Part shown: in pieces, positions 37,516 to 47,635 of the stretch
Layout: every line of letters begins with the position of its first letter
How positions within the stretch are numbered: position 1 is the first letter of the stretch
Source of the DNA: CADCWN01 sp046328475
Lineage (GTDB): Bacteria; Chloroflexota; Chloroflexia; Thermomicrobiales; CADCWN01
NCBI GenBank assembly: GCA_046328475.1
Contig: JAXLWN010000033.1
Coordinates: forward strand, 10,607 to 74,606
Reading direction: 5' to 3'
DNA: 64,000 nt
Translations under genes and position numbers: made by a program
The notes under the pieces: model-generated
What the model saw: the letters and a program-made list of their open reading frames with translations, nothing else
Told to the model about the DNA's origin: nothing
The model's database searches: none

Positions 37516-38750
37516 GTCGCCACCGATGGTCGGCTCGCGCGCAGCGGCGCGAGTTGGGTTGGGGTTTCGCCGCTGGTGGCGGCTTCGGCCAGCAGTTGCC
37601 CGATGCGCGGGCCGTAGGGCATGCCGTGGCCGCAGAAGCCGCCGGCGAACCAGCCGCGCGCGAGGCCGGGGATGCGATCGGCGACCGGCAGGTAGTCCGG
37701 GGTGAAGGCCATCAGCCCGGCCCAGCGCCGCTCGATCTTCAAGCCGTCGAGTTGCGGGAAGAGGCGCGGGAAGAGGCCGGCAAGCGGCTCCTGCACCTCG
37801 TCCGTCGGCACCATCTCGCGCACGTTAACATCCTGCCCTGCTGCCACGGCGCGATAGCCGCCGAGCACGACCGAGCCGTCCACCGTCTGCTGCCAGTATT
37901 CGCCGGTCGGCGTTGCGGCAACCCCGACGCTGGTGTTGAAGGTCGGCGGGAGCGGGGCGTAGGAGAGGACCTGGCCGCGCACCGGCTTGATCACCCCGCT
38001 GACCGATGGGACCAGTTCATCGCTCCAGGCGTTGACCGCCACGATGACCGAATGTGCACGAACTGTGCCGGAATTGGTCGCGATCAGCGTGTCGTCGCCG
38101 TCGGCCGTCAGCCCCTGCACGTCGGCGAGGCAGAGCCGCGCGCCGTGCCGCCGCGCCGCTGCGGCGACCCCCGCCAGGTAGCGCGAGGAGTGGAGTCGCG
38201 CGCCGTCGGGGAAGTACATGCCGCCGACGATCTCGGGACCGAGCGGCGTCAGGATGTGCTCGCGCAAAGCCTGGCGGTCGAGCGCGATGGCGACGTCCCC
38301 TTCCGGGTTCGGCCGCCCCATCGACTTCGCCATCGTCGCTTCGTCGAGCCAGAGGTGGATCGAGCCGACCACTTTGTAGTGGCAGTCGATCCCCTCGGCC
38401 TCGATCACGCCGGGCACGAGGTTGCGCCCTTCCTGCGAGATGCGCCAGATCGCCAGGGCGTCGGCCTCGCCGACCCGCGCGGCGGTGGCGGCGAAGCCGT
38501 CGGCCAACCCGGCGCGGAGCAGGCCGCCGTTGCGCCCGGTCGCGCCCCAGCTGATGGCCGAGCGCTCGATCAGGGTCGGCTGCATCCCGGCTTTCGCCAG
38601 CCAGTAGGCGGTCCAGACGCCGAGCATGCCGCCCCCGACGACCACCACCTCGCTCGTCGCGGGCAGATCGTCGCTCGGGATCGGTGGCGGCGCGGTGGCG
38701 TGCCAGTAGGAACGGGGTTGATCGGCGGGCAGGTGGGTGGCGGTGGTCAT
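37509..38750 (-). CDS. FAD-dependent oxidoreductase (DAO family)
   Basis: 413 residues. The FAD-binding VVVVGGGMLGVWTAYWLAK is at about 34-52, then IERSAISWGATGRNGG, and the C-terminal GGFCGHGMPYGPRIG that closes over the flavin. The family oxidises glycine, sarcosine, proline or gamma-glutamyl-putrescine; the GATGRNGG motif is shared with PuuB-type enzymes, but the substrate is not certain. ATG at 38750 follows a perfect AGGAGGA. It precedes no obvious pathway partner; serC upstream is separated by a heptamer hairpin. Confidence 0.85.
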   Translation of the reverse strand: MTTATHLPADQPRSYWHATAPPPIPSDDLPATSEVVVVGGGMLGVWTAYWLAKAGMQPTLIERSAISWGATGRNGGLLRAGLADGFAATAARVGEADALAIWRISQEGRNLVPGVIEAEGIDCHYKVVGSIHLWLDEATMAKSMGRPNPEGDVAIALDRQALREHILTPLGPEIVGGMYFPDGARLHSSRYLAGVAAAARRHGARLCLADVQGLTADGDDTLIATNSGTVRAHSVIVAVNAWSDELVPSVSGVIKPVRGQVLSYAPLPPTFNTSVGVAATPTGEYWQQTVDGSVVLGGYRAVAAGQDVNVREMVPTDEVQEPLAGLFPRLFPQLDGLKIERRWAGLMAFTPDYLPVADRIPGLARGWFAGGFCGHGMPYGPRIGQLLAEAATSGETPTQLAPLRASRPSVATN

Positions 38751-38765
38751 TGTTCCTCCTGTGGA

Positions 38766-38868
38766 GTCGTAAGTCGTAAGTCGTAAGTCGTAAGAGGGTT
38801 ACAAGCGGCGCAGTGCTGTACATGCAGCCATCAGCCTCAAGCAAGATTCTTACGACTTACGACTTACG
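38766..38868. repeat. Heptamer hairpin array (GTCGTAA)4
   Basis: Four exact GTCGTAA units (38766-38793), and the reverse complement (TTACGAC units) at 38848-38868. It sits between the serC stop and the oxidoreductase start, with its right end inside the last serC codons. Confidence 0.92.
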
Positions 38869-39942
38869 CCTAAATGCTTCCATAAACGCCGCCAATGCGG
38901 CGCAGCCCTCTTCGGACATGGCATTGTAGATCGAGGCGCGGATGCCGCCGACGGAGCGGTGACCGGCGAGGCCGATCAGGCCGCTGGCGGTGGCGGCTTT
39001 GACGAAGGCTTTTTCGTCGGCTTCGGTCGGCAGGCGGAAGGTGACGTTCATCTGCGAGCGGCTGGCGGGTTCGGCGTGGCCGCGATAGTAGCCGTCGCTG
39101 CGGTCGATGGCGTCGTAGAGGAGAGCGGCTTTGCGCACGTTGCGCTCGCCGATGGCCACGAGGCCGCCCTCGGACTCGATCCAGCGGAGGGTGAGGTTGA
39201 GCAGGTAGACGCCGAAGGTCGGCGGGGTGTGGTAGAGCGAGTGGGCTTTGGCGTGCGTGACGTAGCGCAGGATCGAGGGGATCGTCGTGGGGGCCTGGTC
39301 GAGCCAGGCGGTGCGGGCGATCACCACGATCGTGCCGGAGGGGCCGAGGTTTTTCTGTGCCCCGGCGTAGATCAGGGCGAAGCGGGAGGCGTCGAGCGGG
39401 CGCGAGAGGATGTCGCTGCTCATGTCGGCGACGAGCGGGCGGTCGCTCACGTCAGGAATCTCGTGCCACTGGGTGCCGTGGATCGTCTCGTTGGTGGTGA
39501 GGTGGACGTAGGCGGCGTTGTCGCTGAACGAGAGTTCGTCGCGGCGCGGCGTGCGGCGATAGCCCTCCGCGCCGGTGCTCCCGGCGACGCGCACCTCGCC
39601 GAGCAGCCCCGCCTCGGCGATGGCCTTCTCCGACCAGGAGCCGGTGAGGATGTAGTCGCCGACGGTGCCGGGGACGAGGAAGTTCATCGGCAGCATCGCG
39701 AACTGGAGGCTGGCCCCGCCCTGGAGGAAGAGGACGCTGTAGTCGTCGCCGAGGCCGAGCAGCCGCTTGAGGGTCGCCTGGGCTTCGGCGTTGATCGCCT
39801 CGTACTCGGGGGCGCGGTGGCTCGCTTCGAGGATCGAGATGCCGGTGCCGTGGTAATCGAGCAGTTCGGCCTGGGCCTCGCGCAGCACCGCCTGGGGCAT
39901 GATCGCGGGGCCGGCGTTGAAGTTGTGGATCGTGGTTGCCAT
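38857..39942 (-). CDS. serC: Phosphoserine aminotransferase
   Basis: 361 residues, family length. SerC converts 3-phosphohydroxypyruvate and glutamate to phosphoserine in serine synthesis. Seen: HNFNAGPAIMPQAVLREAQ at the N-terminus, FLQGGASLQFAMLPMNFL for phosphate binding, and the PLP lysine in YAGAQKNLGPSG; the family's GGIRASIYNAM is at the C-terminus. ATG at 39942 follows AAGGA. cysE and cysS, which use serine downstream, lie 8-11 kb away in this window. Confidence 0.95.
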   Translation of the reverse strand: MATTIHNFNAGPAIMPQAVLREAQAELLDYHGTGISILEASHRAPEYEAINAEAQATLKRLLGLGDDYSVLFLQGGASLQFAMLPMNFLVPGTVGDYILTGSWSEKAIAEAGLLGEVRVAGSTGAEGYRRTPRRDELSFSDNAAYVHLTTNETIHGTQWHEIPDVSDRPLVADMSSDILSRPLDASRFALIYAGAQKNLGPSGTIVVIARTAWLDQAPTTIPSILRYVTHAKAHSLYHTPPTFGVYLLNLTLRWIESEGGLVAIGERNVRKAALLYDAIDRSDGYYRGHAEPASRSQMNVTFRLPTEADEKAFVKAATASGLIGLAGHRSVGGIRASIYNAMSEEGCAALAAFMEAFRRKS

Positions 39943-39960
39943 GTGGTTCCTTGGGGCGAG

Positions 39961-39995
39961 GGTCGTCGGTCGTCAGTCGTCAGTCGTCGGTCGTC
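39961..39995. repeat. Heptamer array (GGTCGTC/AGTCGTC)
   Basis: Five 7-bp units just upstream of serC. No inverted partner seen. Confidence 0.88.
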
Positions 39996-40340
39996 AGTGG
40001 GTCAGCGCGGAGAATTACCGGGCGAAAGTATAGGCGATGTGGAGCAGGGCTCTGTTCCTGTGCGCGTTTCCTGGGATGGTCGCCACCGGGCGAAATGCCC
40101 AAGGCGTTGGTCGGGCTGCATAATGCGCCGGGGTTGGGGGCACGCGTACAATGGTGGCAGATGGGATGGGGCAACGGACCCCGCAATCCTCGCCGCCCGC
40201 GCTGACCGCCGACGCGGTCAGGCGGCTCCCGGTGGGGTTTCCGTTGGTGCTGCGCAAAGCGAAGAGGGCGGAGCAAGCGGTGTCGCTGCGCGGCAGCACG
40301 CGCGCTGTTTGCGTGGGCCGGGAAGGCGCGGGGGTCGGGG

Positions 40341-41318
40341 ATGGCGAATCGCGCGCTGGCGGTGGGGACGGGCGCGGCGGTGCCGGGCCGGGGACTTGTC
40401 GCCTATCTGCTGCTCGCCTGCACGGTGACGTTGTTCGGGGGATCGTTCGTGGCGGCGCGGTCGCTGCTCGCGCCGTCCGATCCGGCAGCGACGCGCCTGA
40501 CGCCGCTGGTGCTGGCGGCGACGCGGTTCGGGGTGGCGGGGCTGGTCTTCGTGCCGATCCTGATCGGGCGCTGGGCGCGGCGGGCGCGATTGGGCACGCC
40601 CGGCGCGCGGCTGTCGCGCGGCGATCTGCTCGGGATCGCCTTCCTGGGGCAGATCGGCATCTCCTTCTTCTTCTGGATCCAGTACATCGGCGTGCAACTG
40701 ACCAACGCCGGAATCTCCGCGATCCTGACGGTCGGGCTGACGCCGCTGATGACAGCGGCGTTCGCCACCTGGTGGCTCGGCGAGCCGTTCCGACGCAGCT
40801 ACGCCGTCGCCTTCGCGCTCGGCTTCGCGGGGACCGCGATTGTCGCGGCGCAGGGGGGCGCGGGTCTCTCGTTCGGCTTCTCGCGCGACTTCGCAGTCGG
40901 CGCGGTCTGCCTGATCGTCAACGCCGCCTGCTTCGCGGTCTACTCCACCCTCATCCGCGACCTGCGGGCGCGCATCGACCCGCTGACGATGACCGCCGGG
41001 GTGAACATCACCGGGGCGCTGGGGTTGCTCCTGCTCGTCGCGCTGCTCGACGACTGGCGGACGGTCGGCACGCTGGCCGCGAATCAGTGGCTGGCGGTCG
41101 GCTACCTGGCGCTCGGCTGCTCGGTGATCGCCTTCTTCGGGCTGATCTTCGCCCTCTCCAAGCTGGAGGCGGGCCGGGTCTCGGTCTGGAACTACCTGGA
41201 ACCGCCGATCGCCCTCCTCTTCGGCGTCCTCCTGCTCGGCGAGCCGCTCGGCATCCCGAGCCTGCTGGGCGGGGCGATGATCGGGGCGGCGGTGTGGGTG
41301 GTGAGTCGGGGCGAGTAG
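40341..41318 (+). CDS. EamA/DMT-family transporter
   Basis: 325 residues with ten predicted membrane helices in two EamA repeats (first about 20-155, second about 180-320). The pattern WLGEPFRRSYAVAFALGFAGT at the end of repeat 1 and the PPIALLFGVLLLGEPLG of repeat 2 are typical. These transporters export metabolites such as amino acids. The ATG at 40341 is preceded by GGGGTCGGGG, a weak ribosome site. A LysE-family exporter gene follows 92 bp later, so both may serve amino-acid efflux. Confidence 0.85.
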   Translation: MANRALAVGTGAAVPGRGLVAYLLLACTVTLFGGSFVAARSLLAPSDPAATRLTPLVLAATRFGVAGLVFVPILIGRWARRARLGTPGARLSRGDLLGIAFLGQIGISFFFWIQYIGVQLTNAGISAILTVGLTPLMTAAFATWWLGEPFRRSYAVAFALGFAGTAIVAAQGGAGLSFGFSRDFAVGAVCLIVNAACFAVYSTLIRDLRARIDPLTMTAGVNITGALGLLLLVALLDDWRTVGTLAANQWLAVGYLALGCSVIAFFGLIFALSKLEAGRVSVWNYLEPPIALLFGVLLLGEPLGIPSLLGGAMIGAAVWVVSRGE

Positions 41319-41367
41319 TCAGGAGTCGGCGGTCAGAGGTCAGAATAGACGTACCCATCTGAGATTC

Positions 41368-41395
41368 TCACGACTCACGACTCACGACTCACGAC
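41368..41395. repeat. Heptamer array (TCACGAC)4
   Basis: Four exact TCACGAC units between the DMT and LysE genes. Nearly the same unit (ACTCACG) recurs at 60090-60115. Confidence 0.9.
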
Positions 41396-41410
41396 TACTG
41401 GAGCGCAGCG

Positions 41411-42037
41411 ATGGACATCCTCTTCCTCTCGGCGTTCGGGCTGGGGATCGCGTTCAGCGCGCCGCCGGGGGCGATCACGGCGGAGGCGCTGCGGCGGGGG
41501 CTGGCGCGTGGGTTTCGCCCGGCGCTGCTGCTGGAGTTGGGGTCGCTGATCGGCGATGCGGCCTGGGCGGCGCTGGCGCTGGCCGGGGCGGCGATTGTTG
41601 TGCAGAACCGGGCGATTCAGATCGTGCTCGGCGCGGCGGGGGTCTTTTTCCTGCTGCGGCTGGCCTGGGGGGCGCTGCGCGCCGGGTGGGAGGGTCGCGC
41701 GCCGCAGGCGAGGGCGGGGCTGCGCGGCGGGGATTTCGGTGCCGGGGCGGTGTTGTCGCTGGCGAATCCGTGGGCCATCGCCTTCTGGTTGGGGATGGGC
41801 GGGGTGCTGACCGGCCTGGGCGTGGCCGAGCCGCGCCCGTCCGATTACGGCATTTTCTTCGCCGGATTCATGTTCGGCGCGGCGATCTGGTGCTTCCTGA
41901 TCGCCGGGCTGATCGGCTGGGGCCGCCGCTTCGTCACGCCCGGCTTCTTCCGCGCGGTCAACCTGCTCTGCGGCCTGGCGCTCGGGTATTTCGGTCTGCG
42001 ATTGGGCGTGGCGGTGATCGGGTTGGTGGCTGGGTGA
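41411..42037 (+). CDS. LysE-family amino acid exporter
   Basis: 208 residues, six predicted membrane helices. The LysE/RhtB signature is present at the N-terminus: FSAPPGAITAEALRRGLARGF, then LLELGSLIGDA. The middle NPWAIAFWLGMGG matches the family's NP-W turn. It probably exports an amino acid or a related compound by proton exchange. The heptamer array ends 15 bp before its ATG. Confidence 0.88.
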   Translation: MDILFLSAFGLGIAFSAPPGAITAEALRRGLARGFRPALLLELGSLIGDAAWAALALAGAAIVVQNRAIQIVLGAAGVFFLLRLAWGALRAGWEGRAPQARAGLRGGDFGAGAVLSLANPWAIAFWLGMGGVLTGLGVAEPRPSDYGIFFAGFMFGAAIWCFLIAGLIGWGRRFVTPGFFRAVNLLCGLALGYFGLRLGVAVIGLVAG

Positions 42038-42580
42038 TGGGGGCAGGGCAGAGGCATGGGTGGTTGGGAACGGTGCATCGGCGGTTGAAACCGCGCCTGG
42101 GGGCCTGCGGGCCACGAAACCCGCCTACGCGGGTAGGAATCATCGGGATCGCAGGAAGTTGCCACCCGGCGGTCGTAGCACCACGAGATTGACGGCCAGC
42201 GAGCCGTGCTGTATTCTGCGTCGGCGGCTCACTCTGGAGCTGCTACCCTCTTCATCTCGCGCACTGCGCGCCAATAACTCCACCTCATCGTAATCACCAC
42301 CTTTATGCACCGCCTTTGCCGGTGCGGCAGTCCTCGTCATTTGCCCATATCTGGCATACCCATGCCAACTTCGTGGTGCCGATGCACGCGATTCGGCTAA
42401 CCCTGCATCCCGCGTTTCCAACCGGTGTTCCCCCGTAGTATGCGCTTCGCTGGCGACGATCCACGGTCAGGATTGGCTGCGGATCGCGAGCCGTTGCCGA
42501 TTCGCGAAAGGGGAATGGATCAACCTTGCACCGGGCAGATCGGTGGCGACGATCTGCGCCGAGAAGATGAGCCACACACG
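42038..42580. other. Intergenic region with a family R repeat
   Basis: About 540 bp. The repeat lies at 42080-42137. An ATG at 42515 opens into the AAA gene but has no homology support. Otherwise nothing is recognised. Confidence 0.4.
42080..42137. repeat. Dispersed palindromic repeat, family R
   Basis: CGGTTGAAACCGCGCC, then GGGCCACGAAACCCGCCTAC and GCGGGT: three small palindromes in a row. Confidence 0.65.
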
Positions 42581-43919
42581 ATGCTGACCGAACTCGACGA
42601 GGCATTGTCCCGAGTGCGCACCGTGCCCAGCGACGATTGGCGAGAGAGCGCCATTGACGAGGGCTTGCAAGCGGTCGACGAAAACTCCACGATCAAGCGC
42701 GCGGTACTCCGCGCGATCCGCCGCGCGAGGCCGGGTGCGGCGACCTTGATGCTGGGGCACGGCCCCGAGCGGAAACAACTGCTGCGCTTTCTGGAGACGC
42801 AGGGCAGCGGGTATCGCTCGCTCCTTGGCGGCACCGACAGCAGCTTCTACCAGGGATATGTCCACCCGTTCCTCGGCTGGTACGAAACCTATTGGAAGAG
42901 CGAACCGATCGAGATTGTGTTCCTGCCGACCGGGGCCGACGACGGTTCCCTGATCGCAATCGGGCGCGATGTGGCAATCTTGCGGGATTGCCTGAAGACA
43001 ATCGAAGCCTTCACCAATCGGCCGAGCGGGCGCTGCCTGCGCTACTCCTACCGTTGGGAGAATGCGCCGGATCTCGAAGCCGAGGTGAACCGCGTCGATT
43101 GGGACGACATCGTCCTGCCCGGCGAGATCATCGCCGATCTGCGGAAGGCGGTCGAGGGCTTCTTCCGGCAGCGCGAGATCTTCTCAACCCTCGGCTTCGG
43201 CTGGCGACGCGGCATTTTGCTGGTCGGGCCGCCGGGCACGGGCAAGACGATGGTCTGCAAGGCGGCGGCGCACACGGTCCCCACGATCCCATTCCTCTAC
43301 GTGCGCGACTTTCACCAATCGCGCGGCGAGGCGATCCAGACGATCTTTGAGCGCGCACGCCGGGTCGCGCCTTGCATCCTCGCCTTCGAGGACATCGACG
43401 GGTTGGTGGGGCTGGGCCATCGCACCGTCTTTCTCAATGAACTCGATGGCTTTCAGAATAATGACGGCCTGCTCATCATCGCCTCGTCAAATCATCCCGA
43501 GCAGATTGACGAGGCGCTCTTGAAGCGCCCCTCGCGTTTCGACCGCGTTGTCCACATCGGCCTACCGGGGCCGGATGAACGGCGCGAGTTCTGCCAGCGC
43601 ATCCTGCATCGCCCGGAGTTCCTGGCGCACTGCGAACCGTCGTTGGACCGCGACGCGCTCGCCGAGGCGTTGGCCGAACAGTCGGATGGGTTCACCCTCG
43701 CCTATCTGAAGGAAGTCTTCACCGGGGCGGCGTTGAACCGCGCGGAAGCGGGCGCGACCAGCTTCGACGCGGCATTCTCTGGCCGCCGCGCTGGAGCAGG
43801 TTGCGATCCTCCAGCGATATCTGCGCGGTGCCGACAAGCCCAACAAGCTCATCGAGTGGCGCGAGCCAGCCAACGGGCAACTCGGCTTCCACCCGGTACG
43901 CCCGCTGCCGGGGCGGTAG
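42581..43919 (+). CDS. AAA ATPase, first of a tandem pair
   Basis: About 446 residues. The N-terminal 190 residues are not recognised (IDEGLQAVDENSTIKRAVLRA is shared with the second copy). The AAA module has P-loop GPPGTGKT at about 217-224, Walker B CILAFEDIDGLV, and the arginine-finger stretch LLKRPSRFDRVVHIGLP, close to the FtsH/Cdc48 class. One frameshift near 43778 follows ATSFDAAF; the other frame goes on LEQVAILQRYLRG to a stop at 43919, and the second copy has the same ending. ATG 42581 matches the start of the paralogue. No protease domain is fused. Likely a remodelling ATPase of unknown target. Confidence 0.75.
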
Positions 43920-43966
43920 GGCGTGAGGGCGTAGGGCGTAGGGCGAGCAACGCCCCACGCCCTACT
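43918..43966. repeat. Heptamer hairpin array (AGGGCGT)
   Basis: Four AGGGCGT-type units followed by the inverse (CGCCCCACGCCCTACT). It begins at the stop codon of the first AAA gene. Confidence 0.85.
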
Positions 43967-44166
43967 GTCCACAGATACCACCGAGCGCTGTCCCAAGGGT
44001 CGGCGGATGCGGCGTGGCCGGGGGCTACACTGCATAGCGGCGGCTGGATGATTGAACCGAGGTACCGCTATGTTTGCAACGCTGCGCTCCTGCGCCCTCG
44101 GCTACATCTGCGGGCATACGTTTTCACAACCGATTTTTTGAGATACCACGACGAGGAGCAAGCGCG

Positions 44167-45474
44167 GTGGATATGTTGACGCTGCCCGCCGATGGATGGC
44201 GAGAGGCAGCCATTGATCATGCCCTTCACGCCGAAGCGATGTATGGTGAGGGCGAAGATGCCCTGCTCCGCGCGATCCGGCGCGCACGGCCCGATTCCGT
44301 CGCGCTCACCCTCTGGGCAGGTCCAGACCGGTGCCAACTCCTGGCGTTTCTGACGCGGGAGACGGGCGGGTACCGATCGCTCTTGCCGGAAGGATCGGGA
44401 ACTACTGTGATGAGCGTGTCTACCCCTATGTGGCGTGGTATGGTGACGACCTGGGAGGGCAGCGCGGTCGAACTCGTCCTGGGGCCGGAGAGCGACGCGG
44501 CGCGGGCGCGCTGATCAGCATCGGCGACGACGAGGGGGTACAACGGAGGCTGATCGCGGCGATCAGCGAGTTCGCGGTGCGGCCGAGCGGGCGCTGCCTG
44601 CGGCATACCTATACCTGGCACGACGCACCCGATCTCGATGCCGAACTGGGCAAGGCCACCTGGGACGATGTGATCCTCGCGCCACCAGACCGAGAGCATT
44701 CGCGGCGCGGTCGAGGATTTCTTCAAGTATCGCGGTGTACACCGCGCTCGGCTTCGCTGGCGGCGCGGCATCCTCCCGGTCGGCCCGCCCGGCACCGGCA
44801 AGACGATGATCTCGCAAGGCGGCAGCGGCGGCGGTGCCCGATGTCCCGTTTCTTACATGTGCGATTTCACGCCAGGCGCAACGCCGAGGAAGCGGTGAAG
44901 GCGATTTTCTGGAGCGTGCCCGGAAGCTGGCCCCTTGCATCCTCACGTTCGAGGATATCGACGGGCTGGTGGGCAAGGACAACCGCACCGTTTTTCTGAA
45001 CGAACTCGACGGCTTCCGGAGCAACGAGGGGATTCTGGTGCTCGCCTCCTCGAATCACCCTGGGCAGATCGACGAGGCGCTGTTGAAGCGGCCGTCGCGC
45101 TTCGACCGGTTCCACATCGGGCTACCGGGCATCGAAGAACCGCGAGTTCGCCGCCGCATCCTGGCACGCCCGGAACTGGGCGAGCGCCACGATCCAGCAC
45201 TCGATAGCGCCGATCGCGCACATCGCCGAACGGACCGAGGGCTTCACGCTGGCCTACCTGAAGGAGGCGTTCACCGGCGCGGCGCTGGGCCGCGCCGCAG
45301 CGGGGATAATCGCCCTCGACCGCGACTTCCTCGCGGTTGCCACGCTGGCCTGTAGATCGAGGAACTGGGGAGCTACCTGCACCGGCACGCAACCCCGAAG
45401 CCTTCGCCGAATGGCGCGCGTCGGCAACGGGCAACTCGGGCTTCCACCTGGTGCTGCGGCTGCCAGGGCGGTAG
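44167..45474 (+). pseudogene. AAA ATPase, second of a tandem pair, frameshifted
   Basis: A paralogue of the preceding gene, same order of motifs: DGWREAAIDHALHAEAMYGE, LLRAIRRARP, GPPGTGKTM, LTFEDIDGLV, EALLKRPSRFDRFHIGLPG and an LRLPGR ending at 45474. At least four frame changes break it (near 44400-44520, 44690-44760, 44810-44930 and 45160-45440). The GTG at 44167 follows GAGGAG. It is either decaying or in a stretch of poor sequence, since the next gene is equally damaged. Confidence 0.6.
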
Positions 45475-45558
45475 GACAGTGGGTCATGCGTCGGTGTCCG
45501 TGTGTCCGTAGTCTGAGTTACTGACACCGGCCCAGCACCGACGCACTGACGCACAAAC

Positions 45559-46805
<1,247 letters not shown>

Positions 46806-47064
46806 CGGCGCTCCTTCTGGCGACGCGGTAAGGTCGGCGATAGGACCACATCGTGGCGGATGCGCGGGGCGGTGTCAATTGCGATGAGTTCCACCTACCC
46901 CCGATATCGGGGACCGTGGCGGCGGGCAGTTGTGATTGTATTCGTGCGTCACGCTCTTTTTGCAACTCCTTCATCTTCCCATCGCGCCTCGTCGCTATCG
47001 TGGGGGCGTGGTCAATCGCGCGATGTCACCACGCCGGTACCCATCGTTCGCAAGGAGGAAGCTG

Positions 47065-47565
47065 ATGAAGAAGATGCTGGTCGCGCTGAGCGTCGCGGCG
47101 ATGCTGTCGGTGCTGATTGTTGGGGCGGCGGCGGCGAAGGAGCCGCAGGTCGCGCCGCCGGGTGTGCCGAAGGAGACGGCGCGCGGCGTGCCGCCGATGA
47201 CCGCCGACAACGGCTACGGCTACTACCTCTGGTTCGACGGCGACCGCTTCCAATTGCGCACCACCGATCGCGGCAACGGCCCCGATCCGAGCATCTACAC
47301 CGGGAAGATCACGACCAACGGCACGTTCGGCCGCGTCGATGTCTTCAAGGATGAGGATTCGGACTGGGCGGTCGCGGGTGCGCACCAGATCGACTTCCAT
47401 TTCCGCACCTACAACCGGCAGGATGGCCTCGCCTTCCGGGCGGATGGCGGCGGTTGGGTGCGGTTCGACCTCTACCGCAACGGGCACCTGATCGACACCA
47501 CCCACATCTTCATCGGCCCCGGGCAGCTCAATCCGCCAGCCAATCCGTTCGCGATCGTCAACTAG
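47065..47565 (+). CDS. Secreted hypothetical protein
   Basis: 166 residues. ATG follows AAGGAGG. The signal peptide MKKMLVALSVAAMLSVLIVG is cut after AAA. The mature part is rich in aromatic and polar residues (YGYYLWFDGDRFQLRTTDRG, IDFHFRTYNRQDGLAFR) and looks like a small beta-sandwich. I do not recognise the family. It converges on cysS across a perfect hairpin. Confidence 0.75.
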   Translation: MKKMLVALSVAAMLSVLIVGAAAAKEPQVAPPGVPKETARGVPPMTADNGYGYYLWFDGDRFQLRTTDRGNGPDPSIYTGKITTNGTFGRVDVFKDEDSDWAVAGAHQIDFHFRTYNRQDGLAFRADGGGWVRFDLYRNGHLIDTTHIFIGPGQLNPPANPFAIVN

Positions 47566-47580
47566 CCGAGGACAACAAAC

Positions 47581-47612
47581 GGAGCGGCGAGGCTCGTGTG
47601 CCTCGCCGCTCC
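47581..47612. terminator. Perfect palindrome between convergent genes
   Basis: A 13-bp perfect stem (GGAGCGGCGAGGC) around TCGTGT, between the secreted protein gene and cysS. Likely bidirectional terminator. Confidence 0.6.
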
Positions 47613-47635
47613 GTTGCGTCACCAAGCGGGCCAGC

